64,000 nucleotides of DNA from Deltaproteobacteria bacterium (GTDB taxonomy: Bacteria > Desulfobacterota > Desulfobulbia > Desulfobulbales > Desulfurivibrionaceae). A program made the translations under genes and the position numbers. The DNA lies in contig JAPLJH010000099.1 of assembly GCA_026388695.1 (NCBI GenBank), forward strand, positions 1 through 64,000, in the 5' to 3' direction. The notes under the pieces were generated by a model. The model was not told the DNA's origin and made no database searches. It worked only from the letters and a program-made list of their open reading frames with translations. Numbering within the stretch: the first letter of the stretch is position 1; each line of letters begins with the position of its first letter. This document shows positions 47,273 to 58,247 of this stretch, piece after piece.

Positions 47273-48538
47273 TCAGGCACTTTTCTTTGTTTCTGCGTCA
47301 TTATCGTACAAAATCACCGGATAATCGCCATTCAGCACCACCTGCTCGCTGATCACGCATTCCCGCACATTTTCCTTGGAAGGCAATTCGTACATGATAT
47401 CAAGCATTGCCTGCTCCATGACTGTCCTCAAACCTCGGGCACCGGACTTTCTCTTGATCGCCTGCTGGGCGATGGCCTTGAGCGCACCCTCGGTGAAGCG
47501 CAGTCGGATATTATCAAAGGCAAAAAGACGTTCATACTGCTTGGTCAGCGCATTCTTTGGCGTACGCAGAACACGGATCATATCCTCTTCATCCAATTCT
47601 TCCATGGTCGCCACCACGGGCAAGCGGCCAACCAACTCGGGAATCAGGCCAAAACGCAGCAGATCTTCCGACTGTACCTGGGCGAGGATATCCCCCACCG
47701 TCTTCTTCGGCTTGCCAACAACCTTTGCCCCAAACCCAATGGACTTGGTGCCTGTCCGCTGCTTGATCACGCCATCAAGTCCGACAAAGGCCCCACCGCA
47801 GATAAAAAGAATATTGGTGGTATCAATCTTGATATATTCCTGCTGCGGATGCTTGCGTCCACCCTTGGGAGGAACACTGGCCACGGTCCCTTCGATGATC
47901 TTCAGCAGGGCCTGCTGCACCCCTTCCCCGGAGACATCACGGGTGATGGAGGCGCTGTCTGACTTCCGGGCAATCTTGTCGATTTCATCGATATAGATGA
48001 TGCCTCGGCTGGCCCGCTGAATATCGTGATCCGCGGCCTGGAGAAGATTGACCAAGATGTTCTCCACATCTTCGCCGACATAACCCGCCTCAGTCAGGGT
48101 GGTGGCATCGGCCATGGCAAAAGGAACATTGAGGATTTTCGCCAGGGTCTGCGCCAGAAGCGTCTTTCCACACCCGGTCGGGCCGACCAACAAGATATTG
48201 CTTTTCTGCAATTCGACATCGCTACCGTCGTTGCTGCTCTGAGCCTCTATACGCTTATAATGGTTATGCACCGCCACCGCGAGGACCTTCTTGGCCCTGT
48301 CCTGACCGATCACATACTCATCAAGATGGGCCTTGATGTCATGGGGTTTGAGGGTCGAAGCCTCCAGTTGCGATTCCAGCGCTTGCTGCCGGTCCTCGGT
48401 GACAATCTCATTGCACAGATCGATGCACTCATTACAGATATACACCGTCGGCCCAGCAATCAGCTTCTTGACCTCATCTTGGCTTTTGCCGCAAAAGGAA
48501 CAGGTCACTTCCACTTCGCCGTTATGATCTTTTGCCAT
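47273..48538 (-). CDS. clpX: ClpX ATPase of ClpXP
   Basis: Zinc domain [50 protein letters not shown] loop. Confidence 0.97.
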   Translation of the reverse strand: MAKDHNGEVEVTCSFCGKSQDEVKKLIAGPTVYICNECIDLCNEIVTEDRQQALESQLEASTLKPHDIKAHLDEYVIGQDRAKKVLAVAVHNHYKRIEAQSSNDGSDVELQKSNILLVGPTGCGKTLLAQTLAKILNVPFAMADATTLTEAGYVGEDVENILVNLLQAADHDIQRASRGIIYIDEIDKIARKSDSASITRDVSGEGVQQALLKIIEGTVASVPPKGGRKHPQQEYIKIDTTNILFICGGAFVGLDGVIKQRTGTKSIGFGAKVVGKPKKTVGDILAQVQSEDLLRFGLIPELVGRLPVVATMEELDEEDMIRVLRTPKNALTKQYERLFAFDNIRLRFTEGALKAIAQQAIKRKSGARGLRTVMEQAMLDIMYELPSKENVRECVISEQVVLNGDYPVILYDNDAETKKSA

Positions 48539-49142
48539 GACCTTTCTCCTCTTCAGGATTTGTCCGCTTTACCAGCACCTTGTCAATTACACCATAGGCC
48601 TTGGCTTCGTCGGCGCCCATGAAAAAATCCCGATCTGTGTCAACTTGAATCTTCTTGATTTTTTGCTTGGTATGATGCGCCAGAATGGCATTTAAGGCCT
48701 GCCGCATCCGCAAAATCTCCTTGGCGTGGATGTCAATATCGCTGGCCTGCCCCTGAAAACCACCCATGGGTTGGTGCAGCATGATCCGGGAATTCGGTAG
48801 CGCATACCGCTTCCCCTCCGTACCGGCGGCGAGGAGCACCGCGCCCATGCTGGCCGCCTGCCCCATGCACAGAGTGGCGATATCACACTTCACATAGTGC
48901 ATTGTATCATAGATGGCCATGCCAGCCGTCACGACTCCCCCAGGAGAGTTGATGTAAAAGGTGATATCCTTATCTGGATCATCGGCTTCCAAGAAAAGGA
49001 TTTGAGCTATAATGATATTAGCTATATCGTCATTTATGGCCGAACCCAAAAAAATAATCCGTTCTTTCAACAGCCGAGAATAGATATCATAGGCCCGCTC
49101 TCCGCGGGGACTCTGCTCAACAACCATGGGGACGAGATTCAT
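48522..49142 (-). CDS. clpP: ClpP peptidase
   Basis: [49 protein letters not shown]. Confidence 0.97.
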   Translation of the reverse strand: MNLVPMVVEQSPRGERAYDIYSRLLKERIIFLGSAINDDIANIIIAQILFLEADDPDKDITFYINSPGGVVTAGMAIYDTMHYVKCDIATLCMGQAASMGAVLLAAGTEGKRYALPNSRIMLHQPMGGFQGQASDIDIHAKEILRMRQALNAILAHHTKQKIKKIQVDTDRDFFMGADEAKAYGVIDKVLVKRTNPEEEKGHGKRS

Positions 49143-49183
49143 ACACTTACTCCTTCAAGAAATTACTGGGGATCATTCACCCC

Positions 49184-50479
49184 CTAGGCGGCAGCCGACA
49201 CGATCTTCATCTTGGCTGCATCAAGCAGGAAACTTAAGATTTTTTCGTTCAATAGTTCGGCCATAAATGGCAGCAGATCATCCCTGCTGGAAAAATATTT
49301 TTTCACTTCGCTGACCGGCATGTTGTACTGCTCGGAGATGCGTTTAAAACCTTTGTCGATGTCTTCATTTTCGAGCTTGAGCCCTTCCTTTTCCGCAACC
49401 TTCTTCAAAAGGAAATCGCCCTTGACCCGGGCCTGAGCCGCAAGCTTATATTGCTCAATCAGGGCATCCCGGTTGAACCCGGCAGCTTCCAGAGTCATCC
49501 CCTGCCGCTCCAAGTTGCTTTCCAGCTCCTTGATCATTGCTTCTATTTCATAAGCCACCAACCGAGGCGGAATCTCAAAATCATGATTTTCGATCAACAC
49601 TCGCATCAACTTGTCGGTGAGATCACCACGCTGGGCATCCTTCTTGGCCTGTAGCTTTTTCTCACGAATATGGACCTTGAGCGCCTCCAGGCTAGCAAAG
49701 TCCTCGCCCACTTCCTTAGCGAATTCGTCATCAAGCGCAGGCAACAGCCGCTCCTTGACATCCTTGACATTGAGCTTGAACTCCACCTTCTTGCCTGCGA
49801 GAATCGGATTGGCGAAGTTTGCCGGAAAATCTATTTCCTGAGAAGTTTCCTCGCCTTTTTTCAGGCCCAGAAGTTTCTCTTCAAACTCGTTTCCGTTCTG
49901 GCCGCTCCCCACATCAACCGAATAATTTTCTCCAACCACCTGCTTGATGGGGTTACCGTTATGATACCCCTGAAAATCAACCACGGCCAGATGTCCCTTG
50001 TCAATGGCGCGATCTTCAACACTTTGCAGGGGAGCCATCTGCTTACGCAACACCTCAAGCTCCTGGGAAATCTCCTCGTCCGTCACCTCAAGCGCGGTCT
50101 GTTCGATCTCAAGGCCCTTATACTCAGCCAATTCGAACTGGGGCCGAACATCCACCTCTGCAGTGTAAACAAAGGTGCCGTTCTCGGCAAATTTTTGCTC
50201 ACGGATATCCGGGTGGACAACCGCGTCGATCTTGCTCTTCTCAAGGGCGTCAAAATAGGTATCCTGGATCAACTTCTCCGCCAAGTCATACTCAACCTTG
50301 GGCCGATAATTTTTTTCCAGCACCTGACGGGGCACCTTCCCCTTCCGAAACCCCTTCAGGGAAACTTCAGCGTTCAATTTCTTATAGGCGGACTCCAACT
50401 CCTGGGCAACCTGGGCTTCCGGCAGGGTGATAGTCATTTTTCTGGTAAGCGGGCTTACGTCTTCGACATTGATCTGCAT
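49184..50479 (-). CDS. tig: trigger factor
   Basis: MQINVEDVSPLTRKMTITLPEAQV; KGFRKGKVPRQVLEK; start chosen at 50479. Confidence 0.95.
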   Translation of the reverse strand: MQINVEDVSPLTRKMTITLPEAQVAQELESAYKKLNAEVSLKGFRKGKVPRQVLEKNYRPKVEYDLAEKLIQDTYFDALEKSKIDAVVHPDIREQKFAENGTFVYTAEVDVRPQFELAEYKGLEIEQTALEVTDEEISQELEVLRKQMAPLQSVEDRAIDKGHLAVVDFQGYHNGNPIKQVVGENYSVDVGSGQNGNEFEEKLLGLKKGEETSQEIDFPANFANPILAGKKVEFKLNVKDVKERLLPALDDEFAKEVGEDFASLEALKVHIREKKLQAKKDAQRGDLTDKLMRVLIENHDFEIPPRLVAYEIEAMIKELESNLERQGMTLEAAGFNRDALIEQYKLAAQARVKGDFLLKKVAEKEGLKLENEDIDKGFKRISEQYNMPVSEVKKYFSSRDDLLPFMAELLNEKILSFLLDAAKMKIVSAAA

Positions 50480-50614
50480 GCAACACCTTCCTTGTTTCAA
50501 ACTTTTTTCAACAACACAGTCACACCGTAAAGGAACATCTTTGAGGTTTTCTCCTCACGGTATGGACGAGATATTTGCCTATACCCCGGCCTTCGAGCCG
50601 GAGCTGTTTTCTTG

Positions 50615-50698
50615 TGGTGCGAGAGGGGGGAGTCGAACCCCCATACCAAAGGCGCTGGTTCCTAAGACCAGTGCGTCTACCAATTCCGCCACTCTCGC
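50615..50698 (-). tRNA. tRNA-Leu (TAG)
   Basis: GCGAGAGTGGCGGAATTGGTAGACGCACTGGTCTTAGGAACCAG...GGTTCGACTCCCCCCTCTCGCACCA. Confidence 0.95.
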
Positions 50699-51021
50699 TT
50701 GAACATGGAAAAATAATCAATTTTCAGGTCACAGTCAAGGACGGCTTGCGATTATATCCAGATTTAAAGCCAATTATCCCCCCAGACAAGAGAACAACGG
50801 GCGGAGACTTATCTTTGGGACAACGGGCGAACCAAAACAGAAATGTCCTATTGCTGGAAGCAACTTTTTCCCATAAAAACCATCCAAGGAGAGCCCGGCT
50901 AGTTTTTTCTCGAAATTCTTCCTGTCCTTGCCAATCTCGATTACAATATCATGACAGATGCACTCCCAAACGCCGCATAACGCCCCCGAACCGTAAGCTG
51001 GAAAAACATGAGGAGAATGCC

Positions 51022-51600
51022 ATGAAAGTCGTCGCGTTTAACGGAAGCGCCCGCAAGGGAGGAAATACCGCAAAATTGCTGAATACCGCTTTGGAAGAGC
51101 TGTCTCGCCAAGGAATCGACACAGAGCTGGTGGAGTTGTCCGGCCAGCCGGTCTCCGGCTGCATCGCCTGCTACCAGTGTTTCAAAAACAAAGACAGTCG
51201 CTGCGCTGTGGAAAAAGACATCATCAACGACTGCCTTGCCAAGATGATCGCCGCGGACGGCATTCTCCTGGGTTCTCCCACCTACTTCGCCGATGTCTCC
51301 GCAGGGATGAAAGCCCTAATTGAGCGGTGCGGCATGGTTTCCCGGGCCAACGGCGATTTGTTCAAACGCAAGGCCGGGGCCGGGGTGGTCGCGGTCCGCA
51401 GAGCCGGAGCCATTCAGGTCTTCAACTCCCTCAACGCCTTTTTCCTCATCGGCCAGATGATCGTGGTGGGTTCTTCGTACTGGAACATCGGCGTCGGCAG
51501 GGAGCCGGGCGAGGTGGCCAACGACGAGGAGGGCATGAAAACCATGCGCGACCTGGGCAACAACATGGCCTGGCTCCTCCAGAAAATCAAAACAGAATAA
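51022..51600 (+). CDS. NADPH-dependent FMN reductase / iron-sulfur flavoprotein-like flavodoxin-family protein
   Basis: MKVVAFNGSARKGGNTAKLLNTAL; CIACYQCFKNKDSRC; GSPTYFADVSAGMKALIER; RBS aggag. Confidence 0.88.
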   Translation: MKVVAFNGSARKGGNTAKLLNTALEELSRQGIDTELVELSGQPVSGCIACYQCFKNKDSRCAVEKDIINDCLAKMIAADGILLGSPTYFADVSAGMKALIERCGMVSRANGDLFKRKAGAGVVAVRRAGAIQVFNSLNAFFLIGQMIVVGSSYWNIGVGREPGEVANDEEGMKTMRDLGNNMAWLLQKIKTE

Positions 51601-51604
51601 GCAA

Positions 51605-52354
51605 TCAGCCCAGAAAACTCCAGGACTGCACCTCCCGCTGCAACAGATGGTTGTCGTATCGCTTCAGCAGAGCGATAGCCTCCTGGGTAGACGCCAAGGA
51701 AAAATGGAGCCGTTCCAATTTACCTTGCTCCATATCCTGAACTCTACGCAACAATTGAATGGTCTGAATGGAAAGCGGCTGAGAGTTCACCGTGGCCCGG
51801 GGTTCGCAACGGCTACATACCAGCCCGTTGCGTAAGGGGCTAAAACGATACAAGACCCCAGGTGCACCAAGGGCACGGCAATCGAGACAACCGGTCAGAT
51901 CGGGACGATACCCCAGGATACCCAACATCTTGAGGTGAAAAAAGATGATCGTCCGGTTGACAGCCACCCCCGACACGGACAACCCCTCCAGCGCCCAAAC
52001 AAGCAACCGAAAAAGCTCTTCGTCACTATCCTGCTCCCTGGTCCAATGCAGAACAAGTTCACAGAGGAGGGAAGCGGCGATGTACAGTTCGTAGTTCTCC
52101 CGCAGCCTGGGGAATGGATTCAGCAAATCAGCCTGATCCAGACGCATAAGCGAACTGTGGCGACTTGGGGCAAAGTGGATGGCAAGGAGGGAAAACAGCT
52201 CAAGCTTGTTAACAAAACGTTTCTTGCTGCGCTTGGCGCCCTTGGCGATGAGCACGACTTTGCCGTGCTCCAGGGTGTACACGGTGACAATCTTGTCGGA
52301 ATCACCGTGGTCTTTAACCTGGAGCACAATGGCCAGGCTTTGCTGCAAGGACAT
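51605..52354 (-). CDS. recO: DNA repair protein RecO
   Basis: AIVLQVKDHGDSDKIVTVYTLEHGKVVLIAKGAKRSKKRF; C4 zinc site CLDCRALG...CSRC. Confidence 0.93.
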   Translation of the reverse strand: MSLQQSLAIVLQVKDHGDSDKIVTVYTLEHGKVVLIAKGAKRSKKRFVNKLELFSLLAIHFAPSRHSSLMRLDQADLLNPFPRLRENYELYIAASLLCELVLHWTREQDSDEELFRLLVWALEGLSVSGVAVNRTIIFFHLKMLGILGYRPDLTGCLDCRALGAPGVLYRFSPLRNGLVCSRCEPRATVNSQPLSIQTIQLLRRVQDMEQGKLERLHFSLASTQEAIALLKRYDNHLLQREVQSWSFLG

Positions 52355-52369
52355 CTGCTCTCGCTGTGA

Positions 52370-53521
52370 CTATTCAGTCGGAAAGGAAACCCGGGCGCTG
52401 TCCATTGACTTGCCAAGGGAAGGGACCGGTTTACCATTCAGCGTCAGGACGACACCTCCGGCATTCCCGACAAAAAGGGCAATCTTTTTTTCCGCCTGCC
52501 AGACCATATGATCCCCAGGCTGGTAAATGGCGGACTTTTTCTTTTCCTTGTCGATCTGCACGGAAAGCCAGGTTGACTCGGTAAACTTTGCCTCAAGGAC
52601 ATAATTCATCCCTGGGGCTTTTACCGTGGACAACGTTGGTGCAACAACCGAGACAGGAGCTGGCTTGACCACCTCCTGATGCTCCGGGGGCGGGACCGGT
52701 TTCTCCTTAATGGCCTGCGGAAAAATTATAGGCTTTCCGTCATCTGTTTTTTTTTTAACTCCCAGGCCCGGCTCCCCATCAACCTTCTGGGGTTCCACCT
52801 GCCCGACCTTCTCAGGTAAGGAGAGGGCCTTCTTCTCTTCTTGCCCTGGTTTTACAGGGCTGGGCACAGGTGGAAGGGAAGGTGCTGGAGCTTGTGCGCC
52901 ACTCTGCGTCACAGGCGGCGACTGCTCTGTTCCCACTGCACCGACAGTGGACTCTGTACCTGGCTCGCTTGGCACCGGAACGGTCAGCGGCTGTTGCTGC
53001 TCAACTTGGGCTTGGGGAGTTGTATCTTTCGTGGAAATATCGACGGGAGGAGCGGAAGAATTTAAAAAACTTAACACCAGATACCCGGCAAACAAAAGGA
53101 CACCCGCGACAATAAAAAAGATGATGAAACGTCCGACAGGAAAGGTCTGTGCCTCGGCCATGGCCTCGCCGGCAAGAACCTCCTGAACATTGATTTTTTC
53201 CGGTGGCCTGGCTTCTCCAGCGTTCTGTTCGATATACCAGGCCAAAGCCTCATTGGGATCAAGGCCAAGATATTGCGCATAATTTTTCACAAAACCACGG
53301 GCGAAAACCTCCGCAGGCAAAGCCTTGGGATTGTCCTCCTCAATGGCCCGAAGAGTTGAAGCATGAATGCGCGTCTTTTCCGCAATTTCTTCGAGCTCTT
53401 TTCCCTGGTTTTGTCGATGCCTTTTCAAAAAGCTGCCAAGGGTTTCATCGGATCGTGATAAAGCGGTGGGTTGGCCGGTTGCATCATCCGCAGATAGTGA
53501 GTCCTTGGTCATGTGAGACAT
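52370..53521 (-). CDS. RodZ-like HTH/TM/DUF4115 protein
   Basis: LGSFLKRHRQNQGKELEEIAEKTRIHASTLRAIEEDN; TM; Pro-rich linker; STWLSVQIDKEKKKSAIYQPGDHMVW. Confidence 0.85.
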   Translation of the reverse strand: MSHMTKDSLSADDATGQPTALSRSDETLGSFLKRHRQNQGKELEEIAEKTRIHASTLRAIEEDNPKALPAEVFARGFVKNYAQYLGLDPNEALAWYIEQNAGEARPPEKINVQEVLAGEAMAEAQTFPVGRFIIFFIVAGVLLFAGYLVLSFLNSSAPPVDISTKDTTPQAQVEQQQPLTVPVPSEPGTESTVGAVGTEQSPPVTQSGAQAPAPSLPPVPSPVKPGQEEKKALSLPEKVGQVEPQKVDGEPGLGVKKKTDDGKPIIFPQAIKEKPVPPPEHQEVVKPAPVSVVAPTLSTVKAPGMNYVLEAKFTESTWLSVQIDKEKKKSAIYQPGDHMVWQAEKKIALFVGNAGGVVLTLNGKPVPSLGKSMDSARVSFPTE

Positions 53522-53637
53522 CCCTTATCCAGAGGTTATGGGGACAGACTAGACTAAGCAGTTGTAACAAAAAAACGTGCCCTTTCAACTGACAAAACAG
53601 ACAGTAATGTTCGCGGCGCCAGACGCCGTAACGGTTC

Positions 53638-54627
53638 CTAAAGTATTTTCTTGATATACGCCTGATCGCGAAGCTCTTTTACCCACTTCTGGAACTGGCT
53701 GTTCATCGTCTCCTCATACAGCCGCTGCTTGATCTGTTCTTTCACAGACTCATATGAAGCCTGAAGACTGACATCGCCCTTATCGGAAAGAAGCTTGAAA
53801 AACTGGTACCCGGCCGGAGTCTCCTGAACGGCGCTGATCTGTCCCGGCTGTAGACTGAGAATGCTTGCCTTCATATAGGCCGCCATTTCCGACTTCTTGA
53901 AGACCCCGAGATCTCCCCCATCCTTGGCCGAAGGCAGATCGGAAGACTGTCGCGCCAGGGTGCGGAAATCCTGTCCGGCAAGAGCCTGCTGCCGAGCCTC
54001 TTCAGCCCGTCGCCGGGCGTCATCCTTGGCCGCCTGGGTATTATCCTTCCAGACAAAACCCATCTGCAAAACGTGATAGGCGTCTTCCTTCATTTTCTGG
54101 GCATAATTTTTTTCGTAAAATTCACGTATTCGCTCTTCATTCACCACAACCCGCGAACGAATTTCGTAATCGATCAGCTTATCCTGCAACATCTGGCCCC
54201 TGATAATTTCCCGATAATCTTGCTCGTTGGAACCCATGAGCGCCATCTGCTTCCAAAACTTTTCCGGGGTGGTTTTGTTACGCTCAATAATGCTCTTGAT
54301 AGCAGTGGCCACCTCGGGGTCACTCACCGAAACCCCCACCTTCTTGGCCCGCTGCGCAACGATGAGCTTATCAATAAGGCTGGAAAGCATCTCCTCCCTG
54401 GCCTTCAGCAGGGTCCGCTCAACCTGTTCCGGTGGAGCTTCCTGGGTGATCCGGCGAAACAGCGCCGCCCCTTCCCGATTGAGGTCGGAAAAGGTAATGA
54501 CATCATCGTTAACAATAGCGATGATACGGTCCACCATCTCCGCCCTGGCAACGGGTGTATGGAAAAAAGCAAAAAAACACAGGGCCGCGCATAAAACATG
54601 TAAGGTGATTTTCACAGACACACTCAT
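53638..54627 (-). CDS. surA: SurA-like peptidyl-prolyl cis-trans isomerase
   Basis: MVDRIIAIVNDDVITFSDLNREG; parvulin domain DFRTLARQSSDLPSAKDGGDLGVFKKSEM. Confidence 0.9.
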   Translation of the reverse strand: MSVSVKITLHVLCAALCFFAFFHTPVARAEMVDRIIAIVNDDVITFSDLNREGAALFRRITQEAPPEQVERTLLKAREEMLSSLIDKLIVAQRAKKVGVSVSDPEVATAIKSIIERNKTTPEKFWKQMALMGSNEQDYREIIRGQMLQDKLIDYEIRSRVVVNEERIREFYEKNYAQKMKEDAYHVLQMGFVWKDNTQAAKDDARRRAEEARQQALAGQDFRTLARQSSDLPSAKDGGDLGVFKKSEMAAYMKASILSLQPGQISAVQETPAGYQFFKLLSDKGDVSLQASYESVKEQIKQRLYEETMNSQFQKWVKELRDQAYIKKIL

Positions 54628-54695
54628 AACAGTTTGAAAATATTGTTTTTAATCTTATTTAACTTCATAACCGGCAAATTTTACCACAGTCATTT

Positions 54696-57600
54696 TCAAA
54701 TGTCATCTTTCGCGAGCAAGTCAAGAATCTTTTGCGCATTCAGGAGGGTTTGCTCCGGCAAGACACCAAGCTCGGTTGGGACGATCAAACGAAATTCAGG
54801 GGTGAAGCGCGCTTTATTTTTATACTTTTCAAGCAAACGCATGACCTTCTCCGGAGTCACCGGGGTTTTCTCATGAAAGGAGAAAACCAGATTGGCAGGC
54901 CCCTGCTCCAGTTTGCTGATCCACAGACGCCTGAGCAAGGTTTTCAAGGCCAGCACTTCAAAGAGGTTGAGCGCCTCCTGGGGAAGCTGACCATAGCGGT
55001 CGATAAATTCATCCTTCAGGTCCATCAGCTCTTCCACCTGTTCGGCATTGGTCAGGCGGCGGTAAGCAATATAGCGTTGTTCTGTCGAGGGGATATAGCG
55101 TTCCGGAAGAAATGCCGAAAGCTTGAGATTGATTTCAGGCTCGATCTGCTCAAGGGGTTGTTCCACCGCAGCGCCTTTTCGCTTCAGGTCAAGAACCGTC
55201 TGTTGCAGCAACTCAAGGTACAGGTCATAGCCCACCGCAGCAATGTTACCGCTTTGCGAAATCCCCAGGATATTACCACCCCCCCGGATTTGCAGATCAC
55301 TCATTGCCAGCTTGAAGCCGCCGCCAAGCTCGTTATAATCCATGAGCGCCCGCAGACGCTGCTGGGCATCCTTGGACAGGCCGTCCAGGGATGGGACCAA
55401 CAGATAGGCATATGCCTGCTCCCGCCCACGCCCCACCCTGCCGCGCAGCTGATAGATTTCCGCCAGGCCAAGCCGGTCCGCCCTGGTAATGACAATGGTG
55501 TTGGCGTTGGGGATATCAAGGCCTGATTCAATAATGGTCGTGCAGACCAGCACATCGATCTCTCCCTTGATAAAACGGACCATGATCTCTTCAAGGGCCT
55601 TGCCAGGCATCTGGCCATGGGCCACGGCCAGCCGTGCTTCAGGCACAAGCTTCTGCACCCGGGAGGCCATTTCCTGGATGGAATGGACCCGGTTGTGGAC
55701 GAGAAAAACCTGCCCGCCCCGTTGCATCTCCCGGACCACGGCTTCCTTAATCACCAACTCGTCATCCCGGGCGACAAAGGTTTTCACCGGGCGGCGGAAC
55801 TCGGGCGGCGAGCTGATCACGGAAAGATCGCGGATACTGAGCAAGGAGAGTTGCAGGGTGCGCGGAATCGGGGTGGCGGTCAGGGTCAGGACATCCACCT
55901 GGCTTTTGAGTTTTTTAAGCTTTTCCTTGTGGGACACGCCGAAACGGTGTTCTTCGTCAATAATCAAAAGTCCGAGCCGCTTGAAGGCCACGTCCTGGGA
56001 CAGCAACCGGTGGGTGCCGATCACGATATCGACCCTCCCCTGGCACACCTCCTGAATAATCTGCTTCTGCTCCGCTGGGCTGCGAAAACGGGTAAGGCTT
56101 TCCACCCGAACGGGCAAGCCCTGCAACCGCTCCCGGAAGGTGGCGGCATGTTGCTCGGCCAGGACCGTGGTCGGCACCAGAATGGCGACCTGAAAATTAT
56201 CAGCCACCACCTTGAAGGCCGCCCGGATCGCAACCTCGGTCTTGCCGTAACCCACATCCCCGCAGACTAGGCGGTCCATAGGCCGGGGCGCGGTCAGATC
56301 GTCGAGCACCTCGTTGATCGCCTTGAGCTGGCCTGCGGTCTCATCATAGGGGAAGGACTCCTCCATCTCATGGAACAACTCGTCCGGCGGCGAAAAGGCA
56401 TGGCCCTCCACCATGGCCCGCCGGGCATAGAGGCCCAACAGGTCCTGGGCCACCTTCCAGACCTCTTCCTTGACCTTTTCCCGCCGGGTCTGCCAGACCT
56501 TACCGCCCAGCTTGTCGAGTTTCGGTTCGGTGTCGGAAAGCCCCTGATACTTGCTGATCACCTTGAGCTGGTCCACCGGCACGTAGAGCTTGTCTTCGTC
56601 GCGATACACCAGCTGGAAAAAATCGTTGGCGATGCCGCCCAGCACGATATTGATCAGCCCTTCGTACCTGCCCAAACCATGGGCTGTGTGGACCACAATG
56701 TCGCCGATCGTAAGCTCGGCAAAGCTCACCGCAGGCCGACTCCGCTGCCCGCCCTTCTTCTTACCCGCGCCCAGGCGAAGCTCTCCAAAAAGCTCGCTTT
56801 CCGAAACCCAGTGCAATCGTGCGGCAGGCAGATCAAAGCCGGCGGTCAACGGCGAATCCAGTAAAATAATCTCGCGGCCAGTAGGAGCAGCCTCCAGCAC
56901 CGGGGCCGGGGTTATGGCCACCGGCAGATCGTATTGCCGGAGCAATTCCGCCGTGTGCTCCGCATGCCGCCTGGTCCGGCAGGCAAAAAAGACCGTATCT
57001 CCGGCCTCAAGCCAAACATGGAGCTGCCGGGCCAGTTCGGGCATCATCCCTTGATTTTTGCGTTGCAACTCCAGCTGCTGCTTGAGCAGGACATGATTGC
57101 CGCAGGGTATCTCCAGGATTTCGCCCTCTTCCATCTCCGGATGGGCAAAATCGTAGAATCGGCCCTGCTGAAAGCGGGCCAGCCGCGCACGCCATTCATC
57201 TTCCGGCAGAAAGATCTGTTCCGGCGGCAAAACAGGCAGACAGGCGGCCGAGGCCTCGGCAAAATTGGCCCCAATCCTTTCCCGGCACAGGGCGAGACTT
57301 TCCGCAATGGCGGTTGGCGAGGAGAAAAAGATGAAGGTATCGTCCGCCAAGTAGTCAAGCACGGTCGAGGTTTCGCAGAAGAGCGGCAGGAGAAATTCAA
57401 CCCCGGGAAAACGCTGGCGATGCTGGAGACAATCCTCCATGACCCTGACCCGCTCGCTGTCCCAGGCAAAATCATCGGCAAAGGCCTTGAAACGATCAAC
57501 CAGCTGCCGCAACTCCTGCTCACCGGCAGGATAGAGGATATCACTGACCGGCAGGAGAACGATCTCCTCGAGATCCTCAACCGAGCGCTGACTGATGGGG

Positions 57601-58184
57601 TCGAACTTGCGGATGGATTCAACAGTATCGCCGCAGAAATCGAGACGCACGGGCATCTCAAAGCCCGTAGGGAAAATATCAAGAATACCGCCGCGTAGGC
57701 TGAACTCGCCCACGGATTGCACCAAGGCTGCGGCATCGTAGCCGCAGGCAGCAAGGGAGGCGATCAACCCCTCAAGGTCGGTTTCCTCTCCCCGCATGAC
57801 CAGCTCGGCCAGGCCGGCAAGGGTAGTGCGGGGAAGAACCCTCCGCAGCAGGGCCTCAACGGACATAACCAGAATAAACGGTTTGTCTGCGCTATGGATC
57901 TGAAACAGGGTGGCAAGGCGTTCGGCCACGGTGCAGCTGTCCGGCGACAACGGGGTATAGGGGGGGATTTCATGGCCAGGGAAATAAAAAACCTGGGTGT
58001 CGCTGAAAAGCGTTAGATCCTGAACAAGGTGCTGGGCGGCGGTCTCACTTGGCGTAAGGCAGAGGATAGGCCGCTGCCCGAGCCGGGCGGTGCGGCCAAG
58101 ATGAAAGGCAGCGGCGCTTCCGCGCAAGCCGATGATATTAACGGAACGGCCCTCGGTGAAGAGGGCCGTCAGCCTATTGTCCAT
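54696..58184 (-). CDS. mfd: transcription-repair coupling factor
   Basis: GDVGYGKTEVAIRAAFKV; IIDEEHRFGVSHKEKLK; RGRVGRGREQAYAYLL; 1162 aa. Confidence 0.97.
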   Translation of the reverse strand: MDNRLTALFTEGRSVNIIGLRGSAAAFHLGRTARLGQRPILCLTPSETAAQHLVQDLTLFSDTQVFYFPGHEIPPYTPLSPDSCTVAERLATLFQIHSADKPFILVMSVEALLRRVLPRTTLAGLAELVMRGEETDLEGLIASLAACGYDAAALVQSVGEFSLRGGILDIFPTGFEMPVRLDFCGDTVESIRKFDPISQRSVEDLEEIVLLPVSDILYPAGEQELRQLVDRFKAFADDFAWDSERVRVMEDCLQHRQRFPGVEFLLPLFCETSTVLDYLADDTFIFFSSPTAIAESLALCRERIGANFAEASAACLPVLPPEQIFLPEDEWRARLARFQQGRFYDFAHPEMEEGEILEIPCGNHVLLKQQLELQRKNQGMMPELARQLHVWLEAGDTVFFACRTRRHAEHTAELLRQYDLPVAITPAPVLEAAPTGREIILLDSPLTAGFDLPAARLHWVSESELFGELRLGAGKKKGGQRSRPAVSFAELTIGDIVVHTAHGLGRYEGLINIVLGGIANDFFQLVYRDEDKLYVPVDQLKVISKYQGLSDTEPKLDKLGGKVWQTRREKVKEEVWKVAQDLLGLYARRAMVEGHAFSPPDELFHEMEESFPYDETAGQLKAINEVLDDLTAPRPMDRLVCGDVGYGKTEVAIRAAFKVVADNFQVAILVPTTVLAEQHAATFRERLQGLPVRVESLTRFRSPAEQKQIIQEVCQGRVDIVIGTHRLLSQDVAFKRLGLLIIDEEHRFGVSHKEKLKKLKSQVDVLTLTATPIPRTLQLSLLSIRDLSVISSPPEFRRPVKTFVARDDELVIKEAVVREMQRGGQVFLVHNRVHSIQEMASRVQKLVPEARLAVAHGQMPGKALEEIMVRFIKGEIDVLVCTTIIESGLDIPNANTIVITRADRLGLAEIYQLRGRVGRGREQAYAYLLVPSLDGLSKDAQQRLRALMDYNELGGGFKLAMSDLQIRGGGNILGISQSGNIAAVGYDLYLELLQQTVLDLKRKGAAVEQPLEQIEPEINLKLSAFLPERYIPSTEQRYIAYRRLTNAEQVEELMDLKDEFIDRYGQLPQEALNLFEVLALKTLLRRLWISKLEQGPANLVFSFHEKTPVTPEKVMRLLEKYKNKARFTPEFRLIVPTELGVLPEQTLLNAQKILDLLAKDDI

Positions 58185-58247
58185 TCTTTGTCATAAAGAT
58201 GGCGGAAACGCCGGGAACAGAGAACCCATTTCGGGGACGGCCATTTT

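Noticed and set aside
53590-53640. Possible third partial copy of the family 1 repeat (gccgtaacggttcc)
   Set aside because: Only a short match with no central core; could occur by chance.
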